Shown here piece after piece: positions 26,301 to 40,269 of a DNA stretch of 40,271 bases. A model generated the notes under the pieces. That model worked only from the letters and a program-made list of their open reading frames with translations. It had not been told where the DNA came from and did no database searches. Source of the stretch: Hypsibius dujardini (Eukaryota; Tardigrada; Eutardigrada; Parachela; Hypsibiidae); NCBI GenBank assembly GCA_001579985.1, contig LRSR01001431.1, positions 1-40,271 of the forward strand, given 5' to 3'. Numbering within the stretch: position 1 is the first letter of the stretch; every line of letters starts with the position of its first letter. The position numbers and the translations under genes were made by a program.

Positions 26301-29300
26301 TCCATAGTTCCAAATGGCGCTTTTCATTTGGCGAACCCCAGAAGCTCCCCATCAAAAGTTTTCATAATCTGTTGGTTTGCAACATGACTTGAACTCTATT
26401 CAGCACACTTTTGCTGATTATGAACACTGAAATCAGTACACGCGGTTTTTACTATAACCCCTCACAGTTGAGTAAATGTTCGTGGTGGACCCTCTGTACT
26501 TTGGCAAAACGGTTGAGTCAACCAACGTTCAGCGACAGCAAGATCCCCCCCCCTCCACAGGCGATCGCACCGAACTATAATCCCATACGCACCCATTCCA
26601 AAGAGATGAGTTCCTCGGCAGGACTACGATCCACGTTCGCAGGACCAGAAACGGCGGCATTCAAAAGTAACTTCTCCTGACGAGCCGCTTCCAAGCGTTT
26701 CATTTCCAACTGCTGCTGCAGACGAACCGCCTCCGCCTGGATGGAATGGTATAATTCCCCCCGAATCTCCACTATCGCCAGACGGACGTCCACGTTAAGA
26801 CCCTCCACACGTAGTGTTCTGCCTATCACATCGGGCGTTCCCGGTTTCACTGTCACGTTATATTCATCTCGTATCTTCTCCAAGATCGCGGAATTGTTTG
26901 CGAGGAAATGTTGCCAATGCTCCAACGGAATGGAGACCTGCTGTTGCACCATTTCCAAATGAAGCACATCGCGGGCTTTGCTAACCGCGGCCGCGTTCAT
27001 ACCCTTGATAATGTACGTTCGCTCGTACTGACTCGAAGTCTCCTCAATGGGTGAGATACCCGGCATGGCCGCAACCGTCTCGAGATTGGCTTTGTGTCTG
27101 ACCTCCCCGAGGCGGTTGATCAACGTTACCGGACACCGGACTGTCGCGCAATAGGTTTCCGGTGGCGGTGCCTTGGGTTTTTCCGTTGCCTTCAAACGGA
27201 CCGTCTTACCACCTTGACTGCGAACGCTTTCAAGCTCTTCTTTAATTCGTTCGACAGCCGCACGTACGTGAACGTCCAACCCCCGCACCCGGAGAGGGTT
27301 GCTCACACCATCGGAATTTTCCGGTGTCACTGTGACCTTCAACTCTGCTCGGATTGCCTTCAAGATGGCCGACTGGTTCGCGGTGAAATGAGACCAGAAT
27401 TGCGCGGGAATGGCGACGGTTTCTTCGTCAATTTCCAGGTTTATCAAGTCGCGGGCTCGACGGACAGCTTCCTCGCTGGTACCTATGATACTGTACAGGT
27501 GTTCGTCTTGATTGACGGACAGCTCAATGGAGGTGATACCCGAAAGTGTCCGCGCTAAATCGACCCTTTCTTTGTGATGTGTTACGCCAAAACAAACGAT
27601 CAGATTGTAAGGAACACTGACAGAGCACTCGTACTCCGGACTGCTGTCTTCATCAGCATCCATCGTTTTCAGCCAGGAGCGAATGCGTCCCTGCGCTTGC
27701 TTAATTTGGCTGATCTCACCGACGAGGCGAAACAACCTAGCCGAATCATCCCGGAGAGCGTCCCGTGGTTCCGGCTGCACGATCGCGCCGGAATATTGCC
27801 TGATGTCGTTCAGCACCACATATTGGTTCTGGGTGAACAAACTGAAATGAATGGCCGGTATGCGAGTGAATTCGATGGCTCGAGGCGTTCCAGCTAGTTT
27901 GTCCATGTAGAATCCGGAGTGGAGCAGATGCATGTCGTGAATGAGCAGTACACGCCTAGTAAATATGAATAATTAGGAAAAAATATTACAGTACGTGCCT
28001 GTTATAATGAGCGGAAGATTTTTCAACGGTTGTGACGTTCGTATTTGTTGATGTGATTTGCCGGTCAATATTTCAAGGTTGATTCTCACGTTCCACATTC
28101 TGCTCACATGTACTCGTAGTGTAATGTTCGTACTGTAGTAGACACCGCTCTTGTCTTCATGACAATGAATGTCGTGCAAATGACTTTTCTAAGTCGTTTG
28201 AAGAATGCGCTTGTTTACATTGTAGCCATGTCTGTCCGATAAGGATTATCTTCGAAACTCGGTTCGAGACTGGACTTCTCGCCTTGATTTCTAATATCTC
28301 ATTCAGTCTACTTTCATCGTCTTGCGATCTTGGCTTTTCTCAATTTGTTGTGCAAGTAATAATTCCGAAATGCATTACTCGTAATTATCATGTATCGTGA
28401 GTTCAACAGGACTTCTGGGTTCTCGAAGGGAGAATAGGTCGTCTCACAGTTAACAACAGAAAGTGAGGAGCAGATGAGACGGATAGTGTGACAAATGTAT
28501 GTCGTTAGGCATCAACATTGTAATAGATAAATCAGCGGCGGTATCTTTGTGAGAACAGTTTTTTGATGTCGGGAGCTATTTCCTCAAACATGCCCACCAA
28601 GTTCGGCCAGACGTCGCGGGATTCTTCAGGCTTTTCACATGTTGCAGCAATTTTGTGCTTCAACATTTAAAAAGCCTGATTACACCAAAAATTGAAAATG
28701 TATGCAACCCTCGACAAATGTATACACCAGCCCCATCTTTTTTGTTGCTCATCAAACAATTTTAACTGGAATTATACATATATGGAGTATTGGATTTCGC
28801 ATTATAAAAAATTATTAAAATGCAGGAAATTCATTTCTTTATTGATTTCAAAAATCAGATTTGCAAAAATGTCAGAAATGTGGATACACGTTAAGAGTTT
28901 GCGAGGTAGTCGCGTGTAAATGGTTTTCCCCTGTTAGTGCCTGATAGATGCTGCTTTGTATGTACCAGCCACTTACACACGGTTCTTGTAAGTGTTCCAT
29001 GCGCGAAAGATTAACCTGTTATGTATACTGGTGGACGTACTGTTCTTTGTTGTTGATTATTTCAGTTGTGCACTCAAAATCATCGATGCCGACAATGGAA
29101 TCGTCGGGGAACTCGTCGTCTTCCAGCTGCTCTTGAAGAAAACTCCCTGGTTCGGTAATGCCCCCTGCAAGTTAACAACGCGTTGTTCGATTTATATGGC
29201 TCAAGTTCTTCCTAAGCCAGTTATCGCAACAACCTTGGAGATATTGTGAATTCAAAATATACATACGATAGAAACTGTACTGGCCATCGTTCAGCCGAAG

Positions 29301-30630
29301 GGATAGGGCAGTTCCAGTTGCAGTATCAATTTTACGGGTACCCTGTTACAGAATTGTGCACAAAATGCAGTCTGAGCTGAACCTGTTCAGTCCTATATAT
29401 AGACACAGCTCCTCAGGGGCTAAAATGATGTGACTTATTACACACTCTGTGTAACATTAAAAACAGTTTGTGCTACATTAAATTCTCAAAAGTGCGATTT
29501 TTGAAAAATTTAAATCCGAGGAGTTTTCCGATCACACCCGACATTATGAGACAACTTTGGCTGGACTTTATTGACCAACTTATGAAGTAGTGCATTCATA
29601 CTGTACAGTATATCATGAACAAAATTGACTAAGAATGTATGGGTTCGTACGCCACTGGGGCCCCACCTGGCATAATATGAATGCTTCTCCTACTAGGCTT
29701 TTCATTTGTCCTGAATATCTTTGGCTTTATTTACTGTAACTCATTCATTCATTCATATGGCGGTACCGGTACATGTTATTTATAGTCTTCCAAATCCCAA
29801 AAAAGCTGCCTGCGGCTTTTCTTCCCGTAAAACTGGACTTTTTAAAGTTGTTTCAATTAAATAAAGTAGAAAGAAATACCTATTAGCCCTTTAATTTTTT
29901 TTGTCAAGCAAAGTTCAAAGAAAAGTTTTAATTGCCTGCGGCGCTGCGTTTATCTGAATCATTCACTTGTCTGTAAATAAATAGCTTAGTAATTTTTGTG
30001 CCATATATATTTCGGTGAAAATTAATGGTCTATTGGTCAGAACGGGTGCAGTTTTTCGCAGGTCGTAAAACAACGATGCAATGTAAAACAGCAAAATTTG
30101 AATGAAAAAAGAGTATTGTAGAATCGGGATAACTTGCGCCGGTTTTTGGACCCCCTCGTAAATTTGTACCGGCGGTCCCAAATAGTTTTAAAATCAATCA
30201 GACGGGTTGGTTTGTACTGCCAGCATGAGCTTGTGGCGCAAGTTATCCCGATTCTACAGTATAACATCATATGTTAGCCTATTTTAGCCCCTGCAGCTCC
30301 GCATACATGATACATACCAGTAGTTGCACTACAATGCGTCTGGGTTCCTCATTATTCAGCATGCACTGAGAAAAAAACCAACAACCATTAGCGTAACGGA
30401 ATCATATGAAAGTATCGAGACACATCCTAATTCGTTTAACCCGCAAGTTGAGCAATCGATTCATATAGACCACGCAAATGTTTGGATGCACATTCATAAT
30501 CATTTGCTTAATTTACTTCTAAGTTATTATCGCTTTTTCACGTATAGTGGATAACTTTTAAGAAACGACTATTGCTCGTTTTCTCTGTGCAACTTACCAA
30601 TAAAACACCTTCCGTCACTTCATCAGCCAT
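23343..30630 (-). CDS. Multi-KH-like RING-finger protein, MEX3-like (776 aa)
   Basis: There are six exons: 30598-30630, 29267-29342, 29041-29164, 26593-27955, 24333-24888 and 23343-23521. All junctions are GT-AG and the phases chain without conflict. The N-terminus (1-78) is acidic. Residues about 90-675 contain one partial and three full units of about 140 residues, each a pair of KH-like modules. A central signature (VxIPxxxWxHFxANxSAI..IR.E..VTV.P, then LRV.GL.V.VR.A) marks the second module. A charged, probably coiled-coil linker spans about 482-520. The C-terminus is a perfect C3HC4 RING: C722, C725, C737, H739, C743, C746, C757, C760 (IPCGHMNFC, ECPCCR), ending VVRIYTPTSL. MEX3 proteins share KH plus C-terminal RING and act as RNA-binding E3 ubiquitin ligases on mRNA turnover. 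They have two canonical KH domains; here there are about seven, without GXXG loops. Introns hold the repeats at 23707 and 24925. Confidence 0.82.
23707..24301. mobile_element. hAT-like MITE, copy 2
   Basis: The left end is CAGGGGCTCGTTCAGGGTCC and the right end, reversed, is (T)AGGGGCTCGTTTAGGGT. Inside the ends lie inverted CTCATGATAGGGCCAGG and GGCTCTACCATGAGATCTCCTGG blocks. The flanks GTCTACGT and TCTATACG may be a degraded 8-bp duplication. It is in the last intron of the KH-RING gene, ending about 32 bases from the exon edge at 24333. Confidence 0.72.
24925..25510. repeat. Foldback repeat family 2, copy 3 (left end decayed)
   Basis: The right half is well preserved: GATTCTGCTAGTGCC, AGCTCTATTCAAAAAG, and the terminal block reversed as TTGGGACAATTTTCAGACGG. 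The left arm (AGCAGAATTTCAAAGTTG, AGCAGAATTC) lacks the terminal 60 or so bases. It lies in the KH-RING intron directly upstream of exon 5 and begins about 20-40 bases from it. Confidence 0.6.
30114..30261. mobile_element. Short MITE with ~26-bp terminal inverted repeats and TA flanks (mariner-like)
   Basis: The left end TATTGTAGAATCGGGATAAC continues with TTGCGCC. The right end reversed is TACTGTAGAATCGGGATAAC, again followed by TTGCGCC. Both are bounded by TA, as expected for Tc1/mariner-derived MITEs. The interior (about 100 bases) is noncoding. It sits in the first intron of the KH-RING gene. Confidence 0.72.
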
Positions 30631-31632
30631 ACTTCAGCAAGCCTAGACGATGCTGTTCTCCTACGCTTTCATCGGTTGACAGTACTAGTACTATAAATGG
30701 TTTTAATTAATAAGAAATGATATCGTAACTAAACTTAACGACGGCAAGGTACAAGAAATGGAAGTCTCGTTTACACGCCGAAAACCTACAACATTTGACG
30801 CGACGGAAGCTCCAGAGAACAGCTGCACGTGGAGATAACGTATTCAGCTTGATTGTAAAGCATGCATGGCTGGTATCTCTGCACGGTGGGCACTCGAGTT
30901 TTACGTCTGTTACAAGGTTGCAAAAATTCGCAATGCTCTCGGTTCGCGTATAGTAAAAATTTCACTTCTTGAACCAAAGTGCAGAAGAAAATGTTTAATT
31001 GCTGTACGACTTCTGTGGGCTATAGAAATGAACCCTCGAACGGTCTATTGAACAACCCATGCGGACGAGGTTCCTCCTGTGTCGTCTAGAAATGGTACCT
31101 CTCGGAGTATGCTGCATGTATATGAGGTCTTTTAAGAGGAGCGTTTTACTATCAGGGGGTGGCAACCCTAGCAGTCTATCCCAAGTTTTATGCTTAACAA
31201 AAAATATGTTTATGGCTGATGTAATTATTAAAAATCAAATTTAGGAAGTATAAGAAGCATAATAAATGTAAAAATAAACTACGTTTAATATATGCTGTAT
31301 ACTGTACTGTACTAGGTATCATTTACTTTGGCCTAAAATGTCAAAAATAAAATTTGGGATGGAGCGGTAGTTCCAGGACTCCAGACCCGTGCTGGATCCT
31401 CGAGCACCCCTCCCCCTCCCCCCGTGAGAGCTGCCCAGGCTGTCCACACCCTCATGCTCAAAACGCGCCTCTGGGTCATTTGCCCAACTACGTTTTACTG
31501 CGGAAGTAAGATTCCACTATAACTCGGTTGGGTCCGAGAATGATTATTGTTCTGGTATTCCGGGCGGTCCGGAATGTACGTCATTGATTGCGAATTTTAA
31601 TCGGGAACTATAATGAAAGAGTCGCAATAATA
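30631..31632. other. Spacer between two minus-strand genes
   Basis: This is the upstream side of the KH-RING start codon and the 3' flank of the CDKL kinase. An ATTAAA (minus strand, 31596-31601) lies about 32 bases after the kinase stop and could be its polyadenylation signal. A C-rich patch is at 31405-31425. No gene is seen. Confidence 0.4.
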
Positions 31633-34917
<3,285 letters not shown>

Positions 34918-36247
34918 TGCTTAAACACATTTGCAACACATTTCTTCACTGCTTTTTTACCGTAAATAATTTTCACGCAACAACTGCAATAAAATCTTCG
35001 GAGGTTTATTTGCCGATATTTATGCGGCAACCGCTGCATAACACGCTAAGACTTTTCTCCTCGCTGGCTAATGCTTGCTGGCTCTGTAGTACTCGGCTAC
35101 TTGCGAAATTAAAAAAAAGAATATTGAATAGCATTAGAATGCTGCGTTATACGGAGTTGAAAAAATTATAAATTCCATGTGCTCCTTCGAAGGACATACA
35201 GTTTGCTGTAGCAGCGTTGTGTACACGTAGAAATTTTTAACCTTCACTGTCGCGCAGTTCATTGTCGCGTTGCACTCTCCATATTGTGTTCTTCTCATAA
35301 ATGTCCCGGAACTCTTGTTTCCTTTATTTCTAAGTTCGGCATCGAGAAATTGTATTGGATAGGCACGCCGCTTTCAAGTCTTCAACAGGTGTAATTTTAG
35401 ACCGGGTTTATTATGAAAGGGAGGGACACAGCTAATTGATTTTTTTCCGGTTGCAGGTTAAACGGAGCAAACAGAACAGACAATACTTGCTGTCACGCTA
35501 TATTTTCATTTTGCCTCAGCATACTCAATTAAACTACATTCCTGAATATTTTGTTTCAACATCATTGCCGGCGCAAAAAAATTAAGTTCTTTTTGTATCG
35601 ATTACCATTTGTTTAATTTTTTCTATCTGATGTGTGTTTTATTTGCTAATTTTTAGTATGTTAATTAAAATATTTAGTGAGTAATGGTCGTTGACATGAA
35701 GAAGCATAAGGCAGCCCAATGCAGAGATTTAATATTCCATTCTAATGCAGCTTTATGCAGAGATTGGATTTTGGTCGGCAGAGTTTTTCTATGCAGAATG
35801 CTGAATTTTTGGTTGGTGACCACTGCATAACGAGTCTCTTTCCCATACACCCACACCGCATAGTGCAGTGTTCTAAACACTGTCAACGCGAGGCTGCAGT
35901 GGCTGCATGCCAGAGGCTGTAGAATAACGGCAAAGATCCTCCGGGTCCACAGTTAAGAATAAATTATTCGTATAGAATGCCCACACCACACGGAAGTCCG
36001 ACTAATATTTCCGCACACTATCGCGGAAGATACTCGGTGAATGACCAGCGTCATGAACAGTACTGGTGCCATCAGCATATAAAACATATAAAGCTCGATT
36101 GGTTTCTTTGGCCGGTTAAGTATAAACAGTTTGACGACTTGGGTCGTTTGATCATCTAAATTCTATTCAATATTTTTGCATCGATGATTTTTCATTTTTC
36201 ATTGGTTATAATTCTCCAGTCAATTTCTGTCAGAAATTTGTTTTACG
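34918..36247. other. No supported gene; promoter side of the kinase and of the CaaX peptide gene
   Basis: This holds the divergent 5' flanks of the CDKL gene and the plus-strand CaaX peptide gene. A local direct repeat of AATGCAGAGATT-like units is at 35718-35770. TATA-like boxes lie at 36078-36084 (TATAAAA) and 36087-36093 (TATAAAG). No exon could be supported. Confidence 0.4.
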
Positions 36248-36517
36248 ATGAATCTGAAGGATTTTGTTGGTGTGTTGGTGGTGGCGGTTTTAATGATGAC
36301 CATTGCAACGATTGCGGCTACCAATGCCACGGAAAAGAAAGGTACGTATGTCTTATTGTGGAGAATCTAAAATGGTGCTCCGGTTTAAAAAGGAGATTTC
36401 GTTGCAACTCTGTTGTCTCGTTTTGATATATTGTCTTACCTCTCCATTTTTATAGCTCAGCCAATGGATCCCGTTCCGCGCGAAAATTTTGACCGTAATA
36501 AATGCACTATTCTGTGA
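36248..36517 (+). CDS. Signal/anchor-CaaX small protein 2, two exons (51 aa), G-gamma-like tail
   Basis: Exon 1 is 36248-36341 (31 codons plus one base; donor G|GTACGT). Exon 2 is 36456-36517 (acceptor CATTTTTATAG, TGA stop). It opens MNLKD, followed by a Val/Leu/Met/Ile-rich hydrophobic segment ending in Ala residues, then a short polar stretch. The tail DPVPRENFDRNKCTIL closely resembles G-gamma C-termini; CTIL is a legitimate geranylgeranylation CaaX box. It is a paralogue of the gene at 22535: exon 1 is identical in length, intron phase is the same, and the ends align as DP..RE....R.K..C.IL. The intron is 114 bases. It lacks the coiled-coil helix that normally docks G-gamma to G-beta, so it is not an ordinary gamma subunit. 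A possible alternative 3' part lies at 37307-37694. Confidence 0.6.
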
Positions 36518-37027
36518 AAATATTTCGACCATGCCTCGGACAAACTTTTAGTTTGTTTGAAACATAAACTTTGTCAGTTTTTCATTCTCAGCTGGAGAAT
36601 TGAACTGTGTTGTTTTTTGCGACGTATCGTAGCTGCATGCTCATTCGTTTGATTCGTATAATGCATGTAGTTTACTTTTAACGTATTAGTGACTTTTTAG
36701 CTTCATTTTTCCAGAACCCGCTTTGGCCCACAGCTAACCGCAGAAACGTGATTTATCATTATTAAATACTCTTGAGAACGTAATTAACCATTGCAAAAAG
36801 CAACAATTTCTCTTCAGATAAGTGTTGCAACTGAACAACTCGTCATTACGTCGGGGAGCAACGGATTTATTTTGAACAGTAAAAGCAATAGTAGTGTCCC
36901 CCTCTCCTCAACTCGTAAATATAATATAAAATAATATAATTGTATAATATAATTGTAAGCTCATATAAATGAACGGAACACTCTTACGTATACGGTATAA
37001 CACGACAGTCTAGTAATCCATTCTTAA

Positions 37028-37115
37028 GGATGGCATCAAATGTCAAATACTATTTTAGGGAGATAAAACTTTCAAAATCAAATCAAATATGCCTTTTTGT
37101 GATTTGATGCCATCC
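37028..37115. repeat. Inverted repeat with 14-bp arms
   Basis: GGATGGCATCAAAT (37028-37041) is mirrored by ATTTGATGCCATCC (37102-37115), separated by 60 AT-rich bases. It is possibly a small foldback element downstream of the CaaX peptide gene. Confidence 0.55.
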
Positions 37116-37306
37116 CTAGGTTTCCTGATATTTTTCGGAGTCGCTGCTTTCGAGTGTCACGCAGTATTTCACAGTCCAGCGAAGCTTCGACTCACACGTT
37201 AATGCCTATAGCACATGCAGGTTCGTTGAACTTTGTGGGGAGCCGCCAAAAACCCCCACACATGTTTTGTTAAGTTAATGTAATTGCCTGTATCTATATC
37301 CTACAG

Positions 37307-37694
37307 CAGTTGTTCGACCAACACCTGGATCGCATGATACCCCAAAGCCTCGAGATCACATTTCCAGCGCGGAAACTCGGTCAATATTACTACGTCCCGG
37401 TATCGTATCCATTCAGCCACCCGTGACAGGTAGTATAGTAGTACCCTTTTGCATTTTTCCGCTGTAGTAAGAATATCAAATTAAACTCTGACATGCTTCA
37501 CCCCGCTCGATGGCCTCATTTCTCCCCCTTTACCCCGGCATGTGCTGCATTTAGCTCTTGTAAGGATGATGATGATGCGCTCAATTGGTGTTACCTAATC
37601 CTTTCCGATATAAGGCTTCCTTTGTAATTTGCATCCGCTTACGTGACATTCTACAGGAGCATCCTTGGGCCACACTACTGCCACAGTTGCATAA
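37307..37694 (+). CDS. Candidate alternative 3' exons of the 36248 gene, or an unassigned small gene
   Basis: The block 37307-37429 has a good acceptor (a TACAGCAG NAGNAG pair giving the same frame) and a consensus donor (GACAG|GTAGT). Read in the phase left by the exon ending at 36341, it is open throughout, proline-rich, and continues at 37657-37694 (acceptor CATTCTACAG) to a TAA. Spliced to exon 1 of the CaaX gene this would give an 85-residue protein with the same signal segment and a different, non-CaaX tail. A second frame of the same block is also open for 39 codons, ending YPFSHP, and could join a different leader near 37106. No homology supports either. Confidence 0.28.
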
Positions 37695-38430
37695 AACCCT
37701 ATCACGAATTAATAAAGTTCTTGGATCACAAGCCCAATTATCCCGCCATTGCACACATATTTATCAAGACAATCCCGTAATAGAATCTCCTGCTGGCCTG
37801 TGTCGAACATTGTGTTTTCGTATACGTAATATTCAAGTGGTCTGAAAGGGTCCTTGGGCGTTAGCTCTCCCAGTTCGACAACTTCGAAGATGATATAATA
37901 ACAATAAATGATGCATATAGATTTTATGTCCTAACACACTTAGAAGTTCATAAAGTCAGTATACTAATTTTAAAAATAATTATATAACGTCTGTAGACGT
38001 GGAGTAGAATAGTGAGAAGATATTAGGGCGGAAAGATATGGCACGTGCGCTGTATGGCAACATTTAGTTTTTATCTCATTCAAGTCATTCGTGATAACTT
38101 CATCTAAAAAAAGTTAGATTTTTTGAAAATGAGGAATTTTATATTTTTTAAATGTATTGGTGCAATTGGGTAGTTGCCATCTTCCTAATGAACTTGAAAC
38201 CCACTGATTTTCGCTGCGCTGCACTCATCTCATTATTCTACATTAAAATAAACGATTTCTTCGTAGATCTACAACGGTTTCAACCGATGACGTGCCGGTA
38301 TTTTTACCTGTATATTTCAACTATTGACTTAAATTTAAGACAACTTTTATCTTCAATGCATTTGTTCCCCGCTTCCAAATACTTTTTCAAAATGAAGCTC
38401 AACTTGATTTATTCTTTAACTGACACCATA
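37695..38430. other. No supported gene
   Basis: AT-rich sequence with reading frames (37585-37845, 38152-38436) that show no domain, splice signal or compositional support. Confidence 0.4.
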
Positions 38431-38820
38431 TTATAAACACAGCACTAACGTTTTAGTTCGTTGGAACCGTGCTTGTCCAGCAGCCTGAACGGTGAAATTT
38501 GGAGCATCCCCCTTCTTCCCGGGCAATCCCAGTCGATAAGTCGGCGGGGAAGAAGCACTATGTCGAATTAGCCGGTTCTTGACCGCATCCTTCAGACTCC
38601 CGTTATTTCCACAACCACGACATGGCAAGACAGCCAAGGGTTGACGGTTCGTCTCGTGCCGTTCTAGCCGGCACAATCGCGGTACCTCATACCTCGGCAA
38701 CTTGGCCCGCCATTCCTTGTACATCTTTGAGAGATCATTCTCGCCGTTGCCTTCCGAATAGAAATGGTAGTTGTTGGCTTTGATGAGCGCCGGCAAACGA
38801 TTTGTATCCGGTGGCGACAT
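38431..38820 (-). CDS. Hypothetical protein, 129 aa
   Basis: A single open frame runs from an ATG at 38820 to a stop at 38431. The product is polar and basic, with YKEWRAKLPRYEVPRLCRLE, a CRGCG pair of cysteines, and a Ser/Pro/Lys-rich C-terminal part. No signal peptide or membrane segment is seen. The GC content is higher than its flanks and the residue mix looks protein-like, which favours a real gene, or the last exon of one. I do not recognise the family. No upstream exon was found with confidence, so the start is provisional. Confidence 0.4.
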   Translation of the reverse strand: MSPPDTNRLPALIKANNYHFYSEGNGENDLSKMYKEWRAKLPRYEVPRLCRLERHETNRQPLAVLPCRGCGNNGSLKDAVKNRLIRHSASSPPTYRLGLPGKKGDAPNFTVQAAGQARFQRTKTLVLCL

Positions 38821-39804
38821 GGTCGTCCAAAAATATACGGAATCAAGTCACTTTGCCGTCCTGCATTAATGCAAAAACATTTAAGTATGTACGGAGTATG
38901 GGGATTTTCTGCGATCTTTCCCTACGTAGGAAAGAGAAAGGTGGGCGGGAAAATCTGGGTCAGTGGGTATGGTTCGTGGTGGAGAGCAGAATGCTCCGCT
39001 GGTAAGTAATCAAACAGAGAGCGGGAGAAACTAGTACGGGAAAAGGAGAGAGGGGCAGAGGGAGGATCGAGCGGATGGGGATTTGACCCATATATGGGGT
39101 ACCTTTTATTGGGGTACTACGTACTGTACGCGAACGCGCGCGACACATAAATACAAATGCAGGCAACAAATTGCGAAGCGGTGTTTAGATTGTACTGATA
39201 GTAATGCGCGGCCATCGATTATCCGAAAACATAAATGCCTTCATTGGTTGGCTGTATGGAGCATACATGCGCAGGAAAGCGTATTTTTAAATGGGTACAG
39301 CCTTCCCCTCTTGTCCCTGCGGGAAGATTTAGTTCAGCAGAGCAAGCTTGAAATTGGGCGCAATTGTATACCTGGTATGTTGCAGAAGATCGAGGTAAGT
39401 ATGCCACCCCTGTTTGCATTGCTGACCTAGGTCGTAGTTAATAGACCTAAAGCAAATGCTACGCTATGCATTTATCTTGAGAGATAAGTATATTCCGAGG
39501 ATGGCAGAGCGCCATCATAACAAATTGTGTGCGCTTGTATATTGAGGATGCTGGCGACTTTTGTGTAACTTAAGCAGTCACTCACAAATCTAACATATCA
39601 TAAAGGGGGTGTTTCGTTGGTTGGTTTAATTGCTTAACGTCACATTGCACCGGAAATAACTCTCCGCTCGAAGCAGCGATACTTTCTCAAATAGAAAATA
39701 ACCCCACCAAAGAAGACATTAGCAATCAGTAAAAAATAATAATAAGGGAAATAGGACGGGCGAAAACGGGAAAATGAAAACCGGTACTAGTAAGTACTGT
39801 ATAT
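38821..39804. other. No supported gene
   Basis: Upstream flank of the 129-residue frame and downstream flank of the retrotransposon fragment. It contains purine-rich patches (39005-39075) and a CG-rich run near 39130. An AAT-rich run at 39730-39745 could be the 3' tail region of the retrotransposon. Confidence 0.35.
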
Positions 39805-40269
39805 TTAGGCAAAAAAAGACAAATAGCGATCAGGCAAGTACTCTTTCACGCAGGAAAGTTGGGTCCACTGCACTGACTCCAAGCTGTTCTCAAAGGAATC
39901 AACAGTTAAATAAGCTTCCGGTGGCAAAGGGAGATGATTCCATATTCGGTCAACAAGGTGGGCGAAAGATCGAGTAGAGGCCGAAATAGGCGTTCCATTT
40001 CCGTTGAAGATCTGGCAGTGCAGTTGAATTGCTCTCGGGTGGTCCATGATTTTCCGAATTTGTCGGGTAATACCTGAAACAGCAGAGACGGCAGTAACTG
40101 GAAAGACGTAGGGTTGAAAGAGCAAGTCACCAAGTGGAATTTTGTTGAAGATGAGCTTGTAGGCCAACATCAGAGACTGTTTCAGCCTCCACAGGAAGAG
40201 AGCTTGCCATCCAAGCTGCCTCAACCGGTGACAGTAACGCTCATCCGACGAAGTGTCCGGTATCCGGCC
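39805..40269 (-). mobile_element. C-terminal end of a CR1/L2-like non-LTR retrotransposon polyprotein
   Basis: The frame is open from the window edge to a TGA at 39805 (about 154 residues). It shows the domain that follows reverse transcriptase in CR1/L2/Jockey-type elements: DERYCHRLRQLGW, LMLAYKLIFNKIPLGDLL, then TRSFAHLVDRIWNHLP and VDSFENSLE. These match the usual pattern of R..LGL..L..RR...L...YK, RS..FS.RV...WN.LP and V...S..SFK..L. The catalytic YxDD part would lie to the right of the window. No stop or frameshift is seen in the visible part, so the insertion may be young. The 3' UTR and tail to the left were not delimited. Confidence 0.78.

Noticed and set aside
27094-27558. 154-codon plus-strand frame
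   Set aside because: Antisense shadow of the KH repeat exon.
35674-35886. 70-codon minus-strand frame
   Set aside because: Built on an internal AATGCAGAGATT-type direct repeat; no independent coding support.
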